Source: Micromonospora eburnea (lineage in GTDB: Bacteria; Actinomycetota; Actinomycetes; Mycobacteriales; Micromonosporaceae). From it: a stretch of 64,000 nt of DNA. The stretch covers positions 5,518,001 through 5,582,000 of the forward strand of contig NZ_FMHY01000002.1 of NCBI RefSeq assembly GCF_900090225.1, written 5' to 3'. The notes beneath the pieces are model-generated. The model did no database searches, had not been told where the DNA came from, and saw only the letters and a list, made by a program, of their open reading frames with translations. Made by a program: the position numbers and the translations under genes. The first letter of the stretch is position 1. Every line of letters begins with the position of its first letter. This document shows, piece after piece, positions 34,367 through 42,034 of this stretch.

Positions 34367-34393
34367 CCCCCGGGCACCAGCCGGTCCCGGGGG
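34367..34393. terminator. Hairpin between convergent genes
   Basis: CCCCCGGG (34367-34374) and CCCGGGGG (34386-34393) pair over 8 bp with an 11-nt loop, between the exported protein gene and the convergent gene at 34402. It could serve both strands. Confidence 0.5.
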
Positions 34394-34401
34394 TGTCCGG
34401 A

Positions 34402-34737
34402 TCAGCACCAGCGGCGTGGCGGTCGTTCCTGGCGGACCGTACGGCTGCGGGGGCGGACGGCGCCGTGCCGGTGCGCGCCCGCCCAGCCGGGCAGGGCGCT
34501 GCGGCAGCCCTGCTCGATGACCGGCTCGGGCACGGCCGGCACCATCGGCTCGGCGGCCCGCTGCCGGGGCGCGGGCGGGTCGTCGTGGCCGCGTTCGGGC
34601 GCTCGCCCGGCCGGCGGCTCGACCGGATGGGTCACCCCCGTCCGGCGGGGGTGCTTGGCGGACGCCGGCTGTTCGTGGTGACCCGGCCGGCAGGGCTCGC
34701 CCTGGGCGCAGCCGTGCTCGGCCTCCCCGTGCGCCAT
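34402..34737 (-). CDS. Hypothetical His/Pro/Arg-rich protein (111 aa)
   Basis: 111 aa from ATG 34735-34737, with GAGGAG 7 bp upstream. The sequence is rich in Pro, Arg, His and Ala (MAHGEAEHGCAQGEPCRPGH, ending RQERPPRRWC) with no domain that I recognise; the N-terminal His/Cys cluster could bind a metal. Codon bias is normal for the genome. The reading frame continues upstream without a stop into the pyrE remnant, so it might instead be the tail of a longer, chance-fused frame. Confidence 0.5.
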   Translation of the reverse strand: MAHGEAEHGCAQGEPCRPGHHEQPASAKHPRRTGVTHPVEPPAGRAPERGHDDPPAPRQRAAEPMVPAVPEPVIEQGCRSALPGWAGAHRHGAVRPRSRTVRQERPPRRWC

Positions 34738-34865
34738 CCCGGTCTCCTCACGTTCACCCTCGGCCGTCAGGCGGTCGCCCCGGCGTGCCACCTCACACCG
34801 TACTGGCCGGGTCCGACGGACTGTCCAGCGCGTACCGGGTCGGCCGGCCACCAGACGGACCGCGG

Positions 34866-35085
34866 CTAGCGGGCGGCGTCCAGGTCGGCGCGGGTGACCA
34901 GGGCACGCAGCGTGACCCCCTGCGCCGCCCGCGCCGCCCTCGGCCCGGTCCAGCAGAACCGGATCGGCCTCGAACCGATACTCGTCGGCGATCCGGCCGG
35001 ACCGGAGCACGAATTGGCCGGTGAGCCGGCAGGTGGCGGCGAGGTCCCGGGCGAGATCGGCACGGGCGTTGCGGGTATCGGCCAC
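34866..35085 (-). pseudogene. pyrE: Internally deleted orotate phosphoribosyltransferase (pyrE) remnant
   Basis: From the ATG at 35083-35085 the frame gives CRLTGQFVLRSGRIADEYRF and EADPVLLDRA, which resembles the N-terminus of actinobacterial PyrE (xSRLTGxFxLRSGxxSxEYFDKYxFExDPxLL) with a few residues missing. Then the frame shifts, and another frame reads GVTLRALVTRADLDAAR and stops at 34866, which resembles a PyrE C-terminus. The catalytic middle (about 130 residues with the PRPP motif) is absent. So this looks like a pyrE copy collapsed by internal deletion and frameshift. It cannot encode an enzyme. A short unrelated protein is the alternative. Confidence 0.6.
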
Positions 35086-35195
35086 GGGAGGTCATTCTCA
35101 CCGATCGTTGGTGGGCGCACCCCGCTGCGCCGTGCCGGCCCACACCTGACCCCCTCGGTGTGGAGGCGCTGGTCACGGCATGTCAGGCTGAAGCG

Positions 35196-36461
35196 GTGAG
35201 TGAACCGGGCGGAACCGATTTGTCGGCCACACTGCGCCGGATCGAACGGGCGGCGGGCGCGCTGGCCACCGCCAGCGTGGCGCGGATGGACGAGGCCCTT
35301 CCCTGGTTCCGGGAGCTGCCGGCGGACCAGCGGGCCTGGGTCATGCTGGTCGCCCAGGCCGGTGTCCGGTCGCTGGTGCAGTGGTTGCGCCAGGGCGGCG
35401 GCGCGACCGACAGCAGCCAGGAGGTGTCCGACGAGGTCTTCGCCGCCGCGCCGCAGGCCCTGGCCCGCTCGATCAGCCTCCAGCAGACCGTGGCGCTGAT
35501 CAAGGTCACCATCGAGGTGGTCGAGGAACAGGTGGCGCACCTGGCCGCCGAGGGCGAGGAGCAGCCGCTGCGGGAGGCCGTGCTGCGGTTCTCCCGGGAG
35601 ATCGCGTTCGCCGCCGCCCGGGTGTACGCCCGCGCCGCCGAGTCGCGTGGCTCGTGGGACGCCCGGCTTCAGGCGTTGCTGGTGGACGCGTTGCTGCGCG
35701 GCGACTCGCCGGACGTGCTGGCCAGCCGGGCGGCGGCGCTGGGCTGGACGGACGCGCCGCCGGTGGCGGTGGCGGTGGGCCGATCGCCCGGCGGTGAGGT
35801 GGCCGCCGTGCTGCACACCGTCTACCGGCAGGCCCGCCGGATCGGGGTCGAGGTGATCGGCGGCGTGCACGGCGACCGGCTGGTCATCGTGCTGGGCGGG
35901 GCGGCCGACCCGTTGGGGGCCACCGACAAGCTGCTTCCCGCGTTCGGGGACGGGCCGGTGGTGGTCGGTCCGGCCGTACCCAGCCTGGACGAGGCGACGG
36001 ACTCGGCGCGGGCCGCGCTGGCCGGGTTCCGTGCGGCGCCGGCCTGGCCGACCGCGCCCCGCCCGGTGCCCGCCGCCGACCTGCTGCCCGAGCGGGCCCT
36101 GGCCGGCGACGCCGAGGCCCGCCGCCGGCTGCGGCACGACGTGTACGCGGTGCTGGCCCGCGCCGGTGGCGAACTGCTGGAGACGCTGGACGCCTTCTTC
36201 GCCGCGGGCGGGACGCTGGAGAGCGCCGCCCGGGCGCTGTACGTGCACCCGAACACGGTGCGTTACCGGCTCAAGCGGGTCGCCGAGGTGACCGGCTTCT
36301 CACCGCTGGTCCCCCGGGACGCGTTCGCGCTTCAGGTGGCGTTGACCGTGGGGCGCCTCGACCCGGTGGCCCCGGGGGTCGCACCCGTCCCGAGTCAGAC
36401 AATGACCGCAGGGGCCCGAAAATCATCCCAGACAGGCGATGACCGTCGCCGATTTTTGTAG
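35196..36461 (+). CDS. fasR: PucR-family regulator of fatty-acid synthesis (FasR-like)
   Basis: 421 aa from GTG 35196-35198. The N-terminal half is a helical sensory part (VSDEVFAAAPQALARSISLQ, then AHLAAEGEEQPLREAVLRFS). The C-terminal PucR HTH is ESAARALYVHPNTVRYRLKR (about 347-366) followed by FALQVALTVGRLDP. The position directly upstream of fabD, as for FasR of Streptomyces coelicolor and the PucR gene Rv2242 in M. tuberculosis, identifies it as the likely activator of the fab operon. FasR in actinobacteria responds to long-chain acyl-CoA or ACP (family knowledge). A dyad overlapping its own stop codon may be its binding site. Confidence 0.9.
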   Translation: MSEPGGTDLSATLRRIERAAGALATASVARMDEALPWFRELPADQRAWVMLVAQAGVRSLVQWLRQGGGATDSSQEVSDEVFAAAPQALARSISLQQTVALIKVTIEVVEEQVAHLAAEGEEQPLREAVLRFSREIAFAAARVYARAAESRGSWDARLQALLVDALLRGDSPDVLASRAAALGWTDAPPVAVAVGRSPGGEVAAVLHTVYRQARRIGVEVIGGVHGDRLVIVLGGAADPLGATDKLLPAFGDGPVVVGPAVPSLDEATDSARAALAGFRAAPAWPTAPRPVPAADLLPERALAGDAEARRRLRHDVYAVLARAGGELLETLDAFFAAGGTLESAARALYVHPNTVRYRLKRVAEVTGFSPLVPRDAFALQVALTVGRLDPVAPGVAPVPSQTMTAGARKSSQTGDDRRRFL

Positions 36462-36473
36462 GGTTCCTCCAAA
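36455..36473. promoter_or_regulatory. FasR operator candidate in front of fabD
   Basis: TTTGTAGG (36455-36462) and CCTCCAAA (36466-36473) form an 8-3-8 inverted repeat with one mismatch. It overlaps the fasR stop codon and lies 67 bp upstream of the fabD start, in an AT-richer spot. It resembles the TTTG-N-CAAA type of dyad reported for FasR sites, recalled from memory. Confidence 0.55.
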
Positions 36474-36539
36474 GCTCCTAGTACGGCTTGGTGCCATGCG
36501 TTACAGCGCGACCCGCGAGTATCCGTCAGAGTCGTAGAC

Positions 36540-37709
36540 GTGCTCGCCGTACTCTCACCTGGCCAGGGTTCCCAGAAACCCGGCTTCCTGACTCCCTGGC
36601 TCGCCCTGCCGGGTGCCGAGGCCCGCCTGCGCTGGTGGTCGGCGCTGGCCGGAGTCGACCTGGTCCACCTCGGCACCGAGGCGGACGCCGAGGAGATCAA
36701 GGACACCGCCCGCACGCAGCCGCTGCTCGTCGCGGCCGCGCTGCTCGCCGCCGAGCACCTGCCGATGCACGACGTCGCGCTGGTCGCCGGACACAGCGTG
36801 GGCGAACTGGGCGCCGCCGCCCTGGCCGGGGTGCTCCCCGCCGAGGCGGCCGTCACCCTCGCCGGCATACGCGGCCGGGAGATGGCCGCCGCCTGCGCGC
36901 TGGAGCCGACCGGGATGGCCGCCGTGCTCGGCGGCGACCCGGACGAGGTACTCGCCGCCATCGCGGCCCACGGGCTGCACCCGGCCAACCGCAACGGCAG
37001 CGGCCAGGTCGTCGCCGCCGGTGCGGTGGCCGGCCTGGAGAAGCTCGCCGCCGAGCCGCCGGCACGGGCCCGGATCACCCGGCTCCAGGTGGCCGGTGCC
37101 TTCCACACCCCGTACATGGCCCCGGCCGAGGCCGCCCTGGCCTCCGTCGCCGCCGGCATCACCCCGTCCGACCCGGCCCGGATCCTGCTGTCCAACCTTG
37201 ACGGCTCGGCGGTCAACCACGGCCGGGAGATGGTGCAGCGGCTGGTCCGCCAGGTGACCGCCCCGGTCCGCTGGGACCTGTGCATGCGTACCCTGGCCGA
37301 CCTCGGGGTGACCGGCGTGGTCGAGCTGCCGCCGGCCGGCACCCTGGCCGGCCTGGTGAAGCGGGAGCTCAAGGGCGAGGGGCTGCCGGAGATCGTCACC
37401 CTGAAGACCCCCGACGACCTGCCCGCCGCGCAGGACCTGATCGCCCGGCACAGCGGCCTGAGCGGCCACGAGCCGGTGATCCAGTTCCGGGTGGTGGTCG
37501 CCCCCGCAGCCGGGACCTTCGCGCCGCTGGCCGAGCTGGCCGAGGGCGTCGACCTGCACGCCGGCCAGGTCATCGGCCACATCGCCACCCGGCAGGGGCC
37601 GGTCGAGGTGACCGCGCACGGCAGCGGGCTGCTCACCGAGTGGCTCGCCCACCACGACGACCCGGTCGCCCCGGGCCAGCCCCTTGCCCGGATCGGAGGA
37701 CAGCACTGA
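36540..37709 (+). CDS. fabD: Malonyl-CoA:ACP transacylase with C-terminal biotinyl/lipoyl-like domain
   Basis: 389 aa from GTG 36540-36542. FabD moves malonyl from CoA to AcpP. The sequence has LAVLSPGQGSQKPGFLTPWL, the nucleophile Ser86 in VAGHSVGELG and the catalytic His in AGAFHTPYMAP. The enzyme proper ends near residue 300. Residues about 316-389 (VVVAPAAGTFAPLAELAEGV, HIATRQGPVEVTAHGSGLLT, VAPGQPLARIGG) look like a biotinyl/lipoyl hammerhead domain, but the modified Lys is replaced (RQGP instead of MKM), so it cannot be biotinylated. The extra domain makes the protein about 80 residues longer than usual. The stop overlaps the fabH ATG (TGATG). Confidence 0.93.
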   Translation: MLAVLSPGQGSQKPGFLTPWLALPGAEARLRWWSALAGVDLVHLGTEADAEEIKDTARTQPLLVAAALLAAEHLPMHDVALVAGHSVGELGAAALAGVLPAEAAVTLAGIRGREMAAACALEPTGMAAVLGGDPDEVLAAIAAHGLHPANRNGSGQVVAAGAVAGLEKLAAEPPARARITRLQVAGAFHTPYMAPAEAALASVAAGITPSDPARILLSNLDGSAVNHGREMVQRLVRQVTAPVRWDLCMRTLADLGVTGVVELPPAGTLAGLVKRELKGEGLPEIVTLKTPDDLPAAQDLIARHSGLSGHEPVIQFRVVVAPAAGTFAPLAELAEGVDLHAGQVIGHIATRQGPVEVTAHGSGLLTEWLAHHDDPVAPGQPLARIGGQH

Positions 37710-38653
37710 TGTCCAGCAGCAAAATCATTGCCATGGGGCACTACCAGCCCTCCCGAGTGGTGACCAACGACGATCTCGCGCAGCTGGTCGACACCAACGA
37801 CGAGTGGATCCGGGACCGGGTCGGCATCGTCACCCGGCGGATCGCCGGCGACGAGACGGTGGCCGACATGGCCGCGGCCGCCGCCGGCAAGGCGCTGGCC
37901 AACTCCGGCCTCACCGCCGCCGACATCGACCTGGTGGTGGTCGCCACCTGCACGTCGATCGACCGCAGCCCGAACGTGGCCTGCCGGGTCGCCGCCAAGC
38001 TGGGCATCAACGCCCCGGGCGCGTTCGACGTCAACACCGCCTGCTCGGGCTTCGCGTACGCCCTCGGCACGGCCGACCACGCGGTCCGGGCCGGAGCGTC
38101 CCGCAACGCGATCGTGATCGGTGCGGAGAAGCTCTCCGACTTCACCGACTGGACCGACCGCTCGACCTGCATCATCTTCGGCGACGGCGCCGGAGCGGCG
38201 GTGATCACCGCGACCGCCGAGGACGAGCCGGCCGGGATCGGGCCGGTGGTCTGGGGCTCGGTGCCGGAGAAGAGCGACGCGGTCCGCATCGAGGGCTGGC
38301 GCCCGTACGTCGCGCAGGAGGGGCAGATGGTCTTCCGCTGGGCCACCACCGCGCTGGCGCCCCTCGCGCTCCAGGCCTGCGAGAAGGCCGGGGTGACCCC
38401 CGCCGAGCTGGCGGCGTTCGTGCCGCACCAGGCCAACGCGCGGATCATCGACGGCATCGCCAGGCGGCTGAACATCCCCGACGCGATCATCGCGAAGGAC
38501 ATCGTCGAGTCCGGCAACACGTCGGCGGCGAGCATCCCGCTCGCCCTGTCCAAGCTGGTCGAGCGACGTGAGGTGCCGGCCGGGGCGCCGGTGCTGCTGT
38601 TCGGCTTCGGCGGCGGCCTGACCTACGCCGGTCAGGTCGTCCGCTGCCCCTGA
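37709..38653 (+). CDS. fabH: 3-oxoacyl-ACP synthase III (initiation condensing enzyme)
   Basis: 314 aa from ATG 37709-37711, with CGGAGGA upstream; this ATG is chosen over longer frames because it overlaps the fabD stop. FabH joins an acyl-CoA starter (branched starters in actinobacteria) to malonyl-ACP. The triad is Cys112 (VNTACSGFAYALG), His240 (FVPHQANARI) and Asn270 (VESGNTSAASIPL). The C-terminal LLFGFGGGLTYAGQVVRCP is typical. It follows fabD without a gap and precedes acpP by 85 bp. Confidence 0.97.
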   Translation: MSSSKIIAMGHYQPSRVVTNDDLAQLVDTNDEWIRDRVGIVTRRIAGDETVADMAAAAAGKALANSGLTAADIDLVVVATCTSIDRSPNVACRVAAKLGINAPGAFDVNTACSGFAYALGTADHAVRAGASRNAIVIGAEKLSDFTDWTDRSTCIIFGDGAGAAVITATAEDEPAGIGPVVWGSVPEKSDAVRIEGWRPYVAQEGQMVFRWATTALAPLALQACEKAGVTPAELAAFVPHQANARIIDGIARRLNIPDAIIAKDIVESGNTSAASIPLALSKLVERREVPAGAPVLLFGFGGGLTYAGQVVRCP

Positions 38654-38658
38654 AGACC

Positions 38659-38706
38659 CCCTCGGGCGCGAGTGCGCCGAGGTGTGGCGGCCGGCGACGC
38701 CGGCCG
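38659..38706 (+). other. Two hairpins between fabH and acpP
   Basis: A first hairpin pairs CCTCGGGCGC with GCGCCGAGG (about 38660-38682, one bulge), and a second pairs CGGCCGGC (38688-38695) with GCCGGCCG (38699-38706) around a 3-nt loop. They lie in the only sizeable gap within the fab operon. They could be an RNA-processing site or a partial terminator, with acpP expressed separately at a higher level. Confidence 0.5.
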
Positions 38707-38738
38707 TCGTGAACCCCCGATGAGAGGAACCAACCGCA

Positions 38739-38978
38739 ATGACCCGTGACGAGATCACCGCCGGCCTCGCCGAGATCCTCGAAGAGGTTGCCGGGGTGAG
38801 CCCGGACGACGTGGCCGAGGGGAAGTCCTTCACCGACGACCTCGACGTCGACTCGCTCTCCATGGTGGAGGTCGTCGTGGCGGCCGAGGAGAAGTTCGGC
38901 GTCAAGATCCCGGACAACGAGGTGCAGAACCTGAAGACCGTCGGGGACGCCGTCAGCTACATCGAGGCGCAGTCCTGA
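38739..38978 (+). CDS. acpP: Acyl carrier protein
   Basis: 79 aa from ATG 38739-38741, with GAGAGGA upstream. The phosphopantetheine Ser39 lies in the DSL motif of DDLDVDSLSMVEVVV. The protein is acidic and helical, with the usual FGVKIPDNEVQNLKTVGDAV helix. It carries growing acyl chains for FabH and FabF. It lies between fabH and fabF in the classical order. Confidence 0.97.
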   Translation: MTRDEITAGLAEILEEVAGVSPDDVAEGKSFTDDLDVDSLSMVEVVVAAEEKFGVKIPDNEVQNLKTVGDAVSYIEAQS

Positions 38979-38980
38979 TC

Positions 38981-40201
38981 ATGAGTCGCCCCGACGTCGT
39001 CGTCACCGGGCTCGGCGCGACGACCCCGCTCGGCGGGGACGTCGCGTCGACCTGGGACGCCATGCTCGCCGGCCGCTCCGGGGTGGGTCCGCTCACCCAG
39101 GAGTGGGCGGCGCAACTGCCGGTACGGATCGCGGCCCAGCTCGCCGTCGAGCCCGCCACGGTGCTGGACCGGGTCAAGCTGCGCCGGCTGGACCGGTCCC
39201 AGGCGATCGCCATCGTCGCGGCCCAGCAGGCCTGGGCCGACGCCGGGCTGGCCGACAGCGGGCTGGACCAGGAGCGGCTGGCGGTCAGCATCGGCTCCGG
39301 CATCGGCGGGGCCACCACCCTGCTCGCCCAGGACGACATCCTGGAGGCCTCCGGCCCCCGGCGGGTCTCCCCGCACACGGTGCCGATGCTGATGCCGAAC
39401 GGCCCGGCCGCGTGGGTCGGGCTGGAGCTGGGCGCCAAGGCCGGGGTGCACTCGGTGGCCAGCGCCTGCGCGACCGGTGCGGAGGCGATCGCGCTCGGCC
39501 TGGACATCATCCGCTCCGGTCGGGCCGACGTGGTGGTGGCCGGCGGCACCGAGGCGGTCATCCACCCGCTGCCGATCGCCGGCTTCGCCTCGATGCGGGC
39601 CATGTCGACCCGCAACGACGAGCCGGAGCGGGCCTCCCGCCCGTGGGACAAGGGCCGGGACGGTTTCGTGCTCGGTGAGGGCGCGGGCGTGCTGGTCCTG
39701 GAGCGTGCCGACCACGCCGCCGCTCGCGGCGCCCGGGTGTACGCACGCCTCGCCGGGGCTGGCATCACCTCCGACGCCTACGACATGGTGCAGCCGCACA
39801 GCGAGGGTCAGATCCGGGCGATCTCGAAGGCGATCAGCGACGCCGGCGTGGCCAAGCAGGACATCGTGCACGTCAACACGCACGCGACGTCGACGCCGAC
39901 CGGCGACATGTTGGAGATCGAGTCCCTGCGGACGGCGCTGGGCGACCACCCCGTGCTGTCGGCGACCAAGTCGATGACCGGGCACCTGCTCGGCGCGGCC
40001 GGGGCGCTGGAGTCGATCGCCACCATCCTGGCCATCCGCGACGGTGTCGTCCCTCCGACGATCAACCTCGACGACCCGGATGACGACCTCACCCTGGAGG
40101 TGGCCGCTCACAAGGCGCGCCACATGGAGATCCCGGCCGCGCTGAACAACGCGTTCGGTTTCGGCGGCCACAACGTGGCTCTCGTCTTCACGCGGGCCTG
40201 A
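38981..40201 (+). CDS. fabF: 3-oxoacyl-ACP synthase II (elongation condensing enzyme)
   Basis: 406 aa from ATG 38981-38983, two bases after the acpP stop. It condenses malonyl-ACP with acyl-ACP. The catalytic Cys163 sits in VASACATGAEAIAL; His301 and His335 are in VHVNTHATSTPTGD and TKSMTGHLLGAAG. N-terminal DVVVTGLGATTPLG and C-terminal NNAFGFGGHNVALVF are typical of FabF/KasA-type enzymes. Position between acpP and accD matches KasA in mycobacteria; only one such gene is present here (no KasB-like copy). Confidence 0.96.
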   Translation: MSRPDVVVTGLGATTPLGGDVASTWDAMLAGRSGVGPLTQEWAAQLPVRIAAQLAVEPATVLDRVKLRRLDRSQAIAIVAAQQAWADAGLADSGLDQERLAVSIGSGIGGATTLLAQDDILEASGPRRVSPHTVPMLMPNGPAAWVGLELGAKAGVHSVASACATGAEAIALGLDIIRSGRADVVVAGGTEAVIHPLPIAGFASMRAMSTRNDEPERASRPWDKGRDGFVLGEGAGVLVLERADHAAARGARVYARLAGAGITSDAYDMVQPHSEGQIRAISKAISDAGVAKQDIVHVNTHATSTPTGDMLEIESLRTALGDHPVLSATKSMTGHLLGAAGALESIATILAIRDGVVPPTINLDDPDDDLTLEVAAHKARHMEIPAALNNAFGFGGHNVALVFTRA

Positions 40202-40224
40202 GCGCACTGCCTGGGGAGGCACCA

Positions 40225-41649
40225 GTGACCACCACCGCCGCCGGTACGGACAACGCGACAGTGGACCACCGGGATCCGGAGGTCCGGCTCCGGGCGCTGT
40301 TCGACGCCGGCTCGCTGCGCCTGATGGCGTCGCGGGACGCCTCCGGTGTGCTCTGGGCACGGGGTGAGATCGACGGCACACCGGCGATCGCGTACGCCAC
40401 CGACGCCACGCGGATGGGCGGCGCGATGGGCACCGAAGGGTGCCGGCACATCGTGGACGCGATCGACGCCGCGATCCGGGAGCGGGTGCCGGTGCTCGGT
40501 CTCTGGCACTCCGGCGGTGCCCGGCTGGCCGAGGGCGTGGTCGCGCTCGACGCCGTCGGCCAGGTCTTCGCCGCCATGGTGCGGGCCTCCGGCCGGGTGC
40601 CTCAGATCTCGGTGGTGCTCGGTCCGGCCGCCGGTGGCGCGGCGTACGGGCCGGCGCTGACCGACATCGTGGTGATGAGCGGGACCGGCCGGATCTTCGT
40701 CACCGGTCCCGAGGTGGTCCGCAGCGTCACCGGCGAGCAGGTCGACATGGAGCGCCTCGGCGGCCCCGAGCCGCACGGCCGGCGCTCCGGCGTGGTGCAC
40801 GTGACGTGCAAGGACGACGAGACGGCCCTGGCCGAGTCGCGCAAGCTCGCCGCGCTGCTCGGCCGCCAGGGCCGGCTCTGCCCGGACGACGTGGCCGCCC
40901 CCGCCGGGGACGGGCACGACCTGGCCGCGAAGATGCCGGCCGAGGCCAGCCGGGCGTACGACGTCAAGCCGGTGGTCAAGGCGCTGCTCGACGAGCCGGG
41001 CGTGGAACTGCACGCCAAATGGGCGCCGAACGTGGTCACCACACTCGGTCGGTTCGCCGGCCGGACGATCGGCGTGATCGCCAACAACCCGCTACGGCTG
41101 GGCGGCTGCCTCGACGCGTCCAGCGCCGAGAAGGCGGCCCGCTTCGTGCGGATGTGCGACTCGCTCGGGGTGCCGCTGGTCGTGCTGGTCGACGTCCCCG
41201 GCTACCTGCCCGGCCTGGGCCAGGAGTGGGACGGCGTGGTCCGACGCGGGGCCAAGCTGCTGCACGCCTTCGCCGAGGCGGTGGTGCCGCGGGTGACGCT
41301 GGTGACCCGCAAGGCGTACGGCGGCGCGTACATCGCGATGAACTCCCGCGCGCTGGGCGCGACCGCGGTCTTCGCCTGGCCGAACGCGGAGGTCGCCGTG
41401 ATGGGGGCCAGCGCGGCGGTCAACATCCTGCACCGCAAGAAGCTGGCCGCCGCCCCCGCCGAGGAGCGGGAGGCGCTGCGCGCCCGGCTGATCGAGGAGC
41501 AGATCCGGGTCGCCGGTGGCGTCAACCGGGCGCTGGAGATCGGCGTGGTGGACGACGTGATCAAGCCGGAGGAGACCCGGCGACGGATCGCCGAGGCGCT
41601 GGCGGCGGCACCTCCCGCCCGTGGTGCCCACGGCAACATCCCCCTCTGA
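40225..41649 (+). CDS. accD: Acyl-CoA carboxylase carboxyltransferase beta subunit (AccD6-like)
   Basis: 474 aa from GTG 40225-40227, with GGGGAGG upstream. The crotonase-fold carboxyltransferase is shown by WHSGGARLAEGVVALDAVG, VVLGPAAGGAAYGPALTD and the C-terminal PRVTLVTRKAYGGAYIAMNS. It moves the carboxyl group from biotin to acetyl- or propionyl-CoA. As the last gene of the fab operon it matches AccD6 of mycobacteria and provides malonyl-CoA to FabD. The biotin-carrying alpha subunit is not in the window. A long perfect palindrome follows. Confidence 0.93.
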   Translation: MTTTAAGTDNATVDHRDPEVRLRALFDAGSLRLMASRDASGVLWARGEIDGTPAIAYATDATRMGGAMGTEGCRHIVDAIDAAIRERVPVLGLWHSGGARLAEGVVALDAVGQVFAAMVRASGRVPQISVVLGPAAGGAAYGPALTDIVVMSGTGRIFVTGPEVVRSVTGEQVDMERLGGPEPHGRRSGVVHVTCKDDETALAESRKLAALLGRQGRLCPDDVAAPAGDGHDLAAKMPAEASRAYDVKPVVKALLDEPGVELHAKWAPNVVTTLGRFAGRTIGVIANNPLRLGGCLDASSAEKAARFVRMCDSLGVPLVVLVDVPGYLPGLGQEWDGVVRRGAKLLHAFAEAVVPRVTLVTRKAYGGAYIAMNSRALGATAVFAWPNAEVAVMGASAAVNILHRKKLAAAPAEEREALRARLIEEQIRVAGGVNRALEIGVVDDVIKPEETRRRIAEALAAAPPARGAHGNIPL

Positions 41650-41668
41650 CTCCCCCGCCCTGAAACAA

Positions 41669-41702
41669 ATCTCGGTAGGAACCGGCCGGTTCCTACCGAG
41701 AT
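41669..41702. terminator. 34-bp perfect palindrome between accD and the convergent gene
   Basis: The sequence from 41669 to 41702 is its own reverse complement: arms ATCTCGGTAGGAACCGG and CCGGTTCCTACCGAGAT, 17 bp each with no spacer. Placed between convergent genes, it is likely a bidirectional terminator. Confidence 0.8.
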
Positions 41703-41718
41703 CTCGTATGGGCGCAGC

Positions 41719-41940
41719 TCAGGCGCGGTTGCGGGGGTGCTGGCGGGCGGTACGTTCGTTACCTCGACGGTAGTTGCCGGTCCACCGTGCCATCACCAGT
41801 TGCGGGTCGTCCTCGACCTCGGCCAGGAACTCCGCCGCGCGGCCCCCGCGCAGCGTGCCGGCCGTCCGGCCGTGGTGCGTGATCACGACCGAGCCGTCGG
41901 CCCGCTCGACGTAGTCGAAGCCCTGTGCCTGCTGTCCCAT
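41719..41940 (-). CDS. Small conserved hypothetical protein (73 aa)
   Basis: 73 aa from ATG 41938-41940. The sequence GFDYVERADGSVVITHHGRT, then LRGGRAAEFLAEVEDDPQLV and MARWTGNYRRGNERTARQHP, looks like a compact fold with a basic tail. No domain that I recognise and no signal or membrane segment. It belongs to a type of small protein I know from Micromonosporaceae without a function. It is convergent with accD. Confidence 0.75.
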   Translation of the reverse strand: MGQQAQGFDYVERADGSVVITHHGRTAGTLRGGRAAEFLAEVEDDPQLVMARWTGNYRRGNERTARQHPRNRA

Positions 41941-42034
41941 GAGCGACCACCCTGCCAGCGGCCACCCGGCCCCGCAGCCCATTTTCGCCCCGGACCGGAG
42001 TCGGCGCCGCCCCCGCGGCGGGCCGGTCACCCCG

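Noticed and set aside
36395..38917. 840-codon minus-strand frame
   Set aside because: Antisense to fabD-fabH-acpP, which are certain genes; Ser/Arg/Ala-rich shadow.
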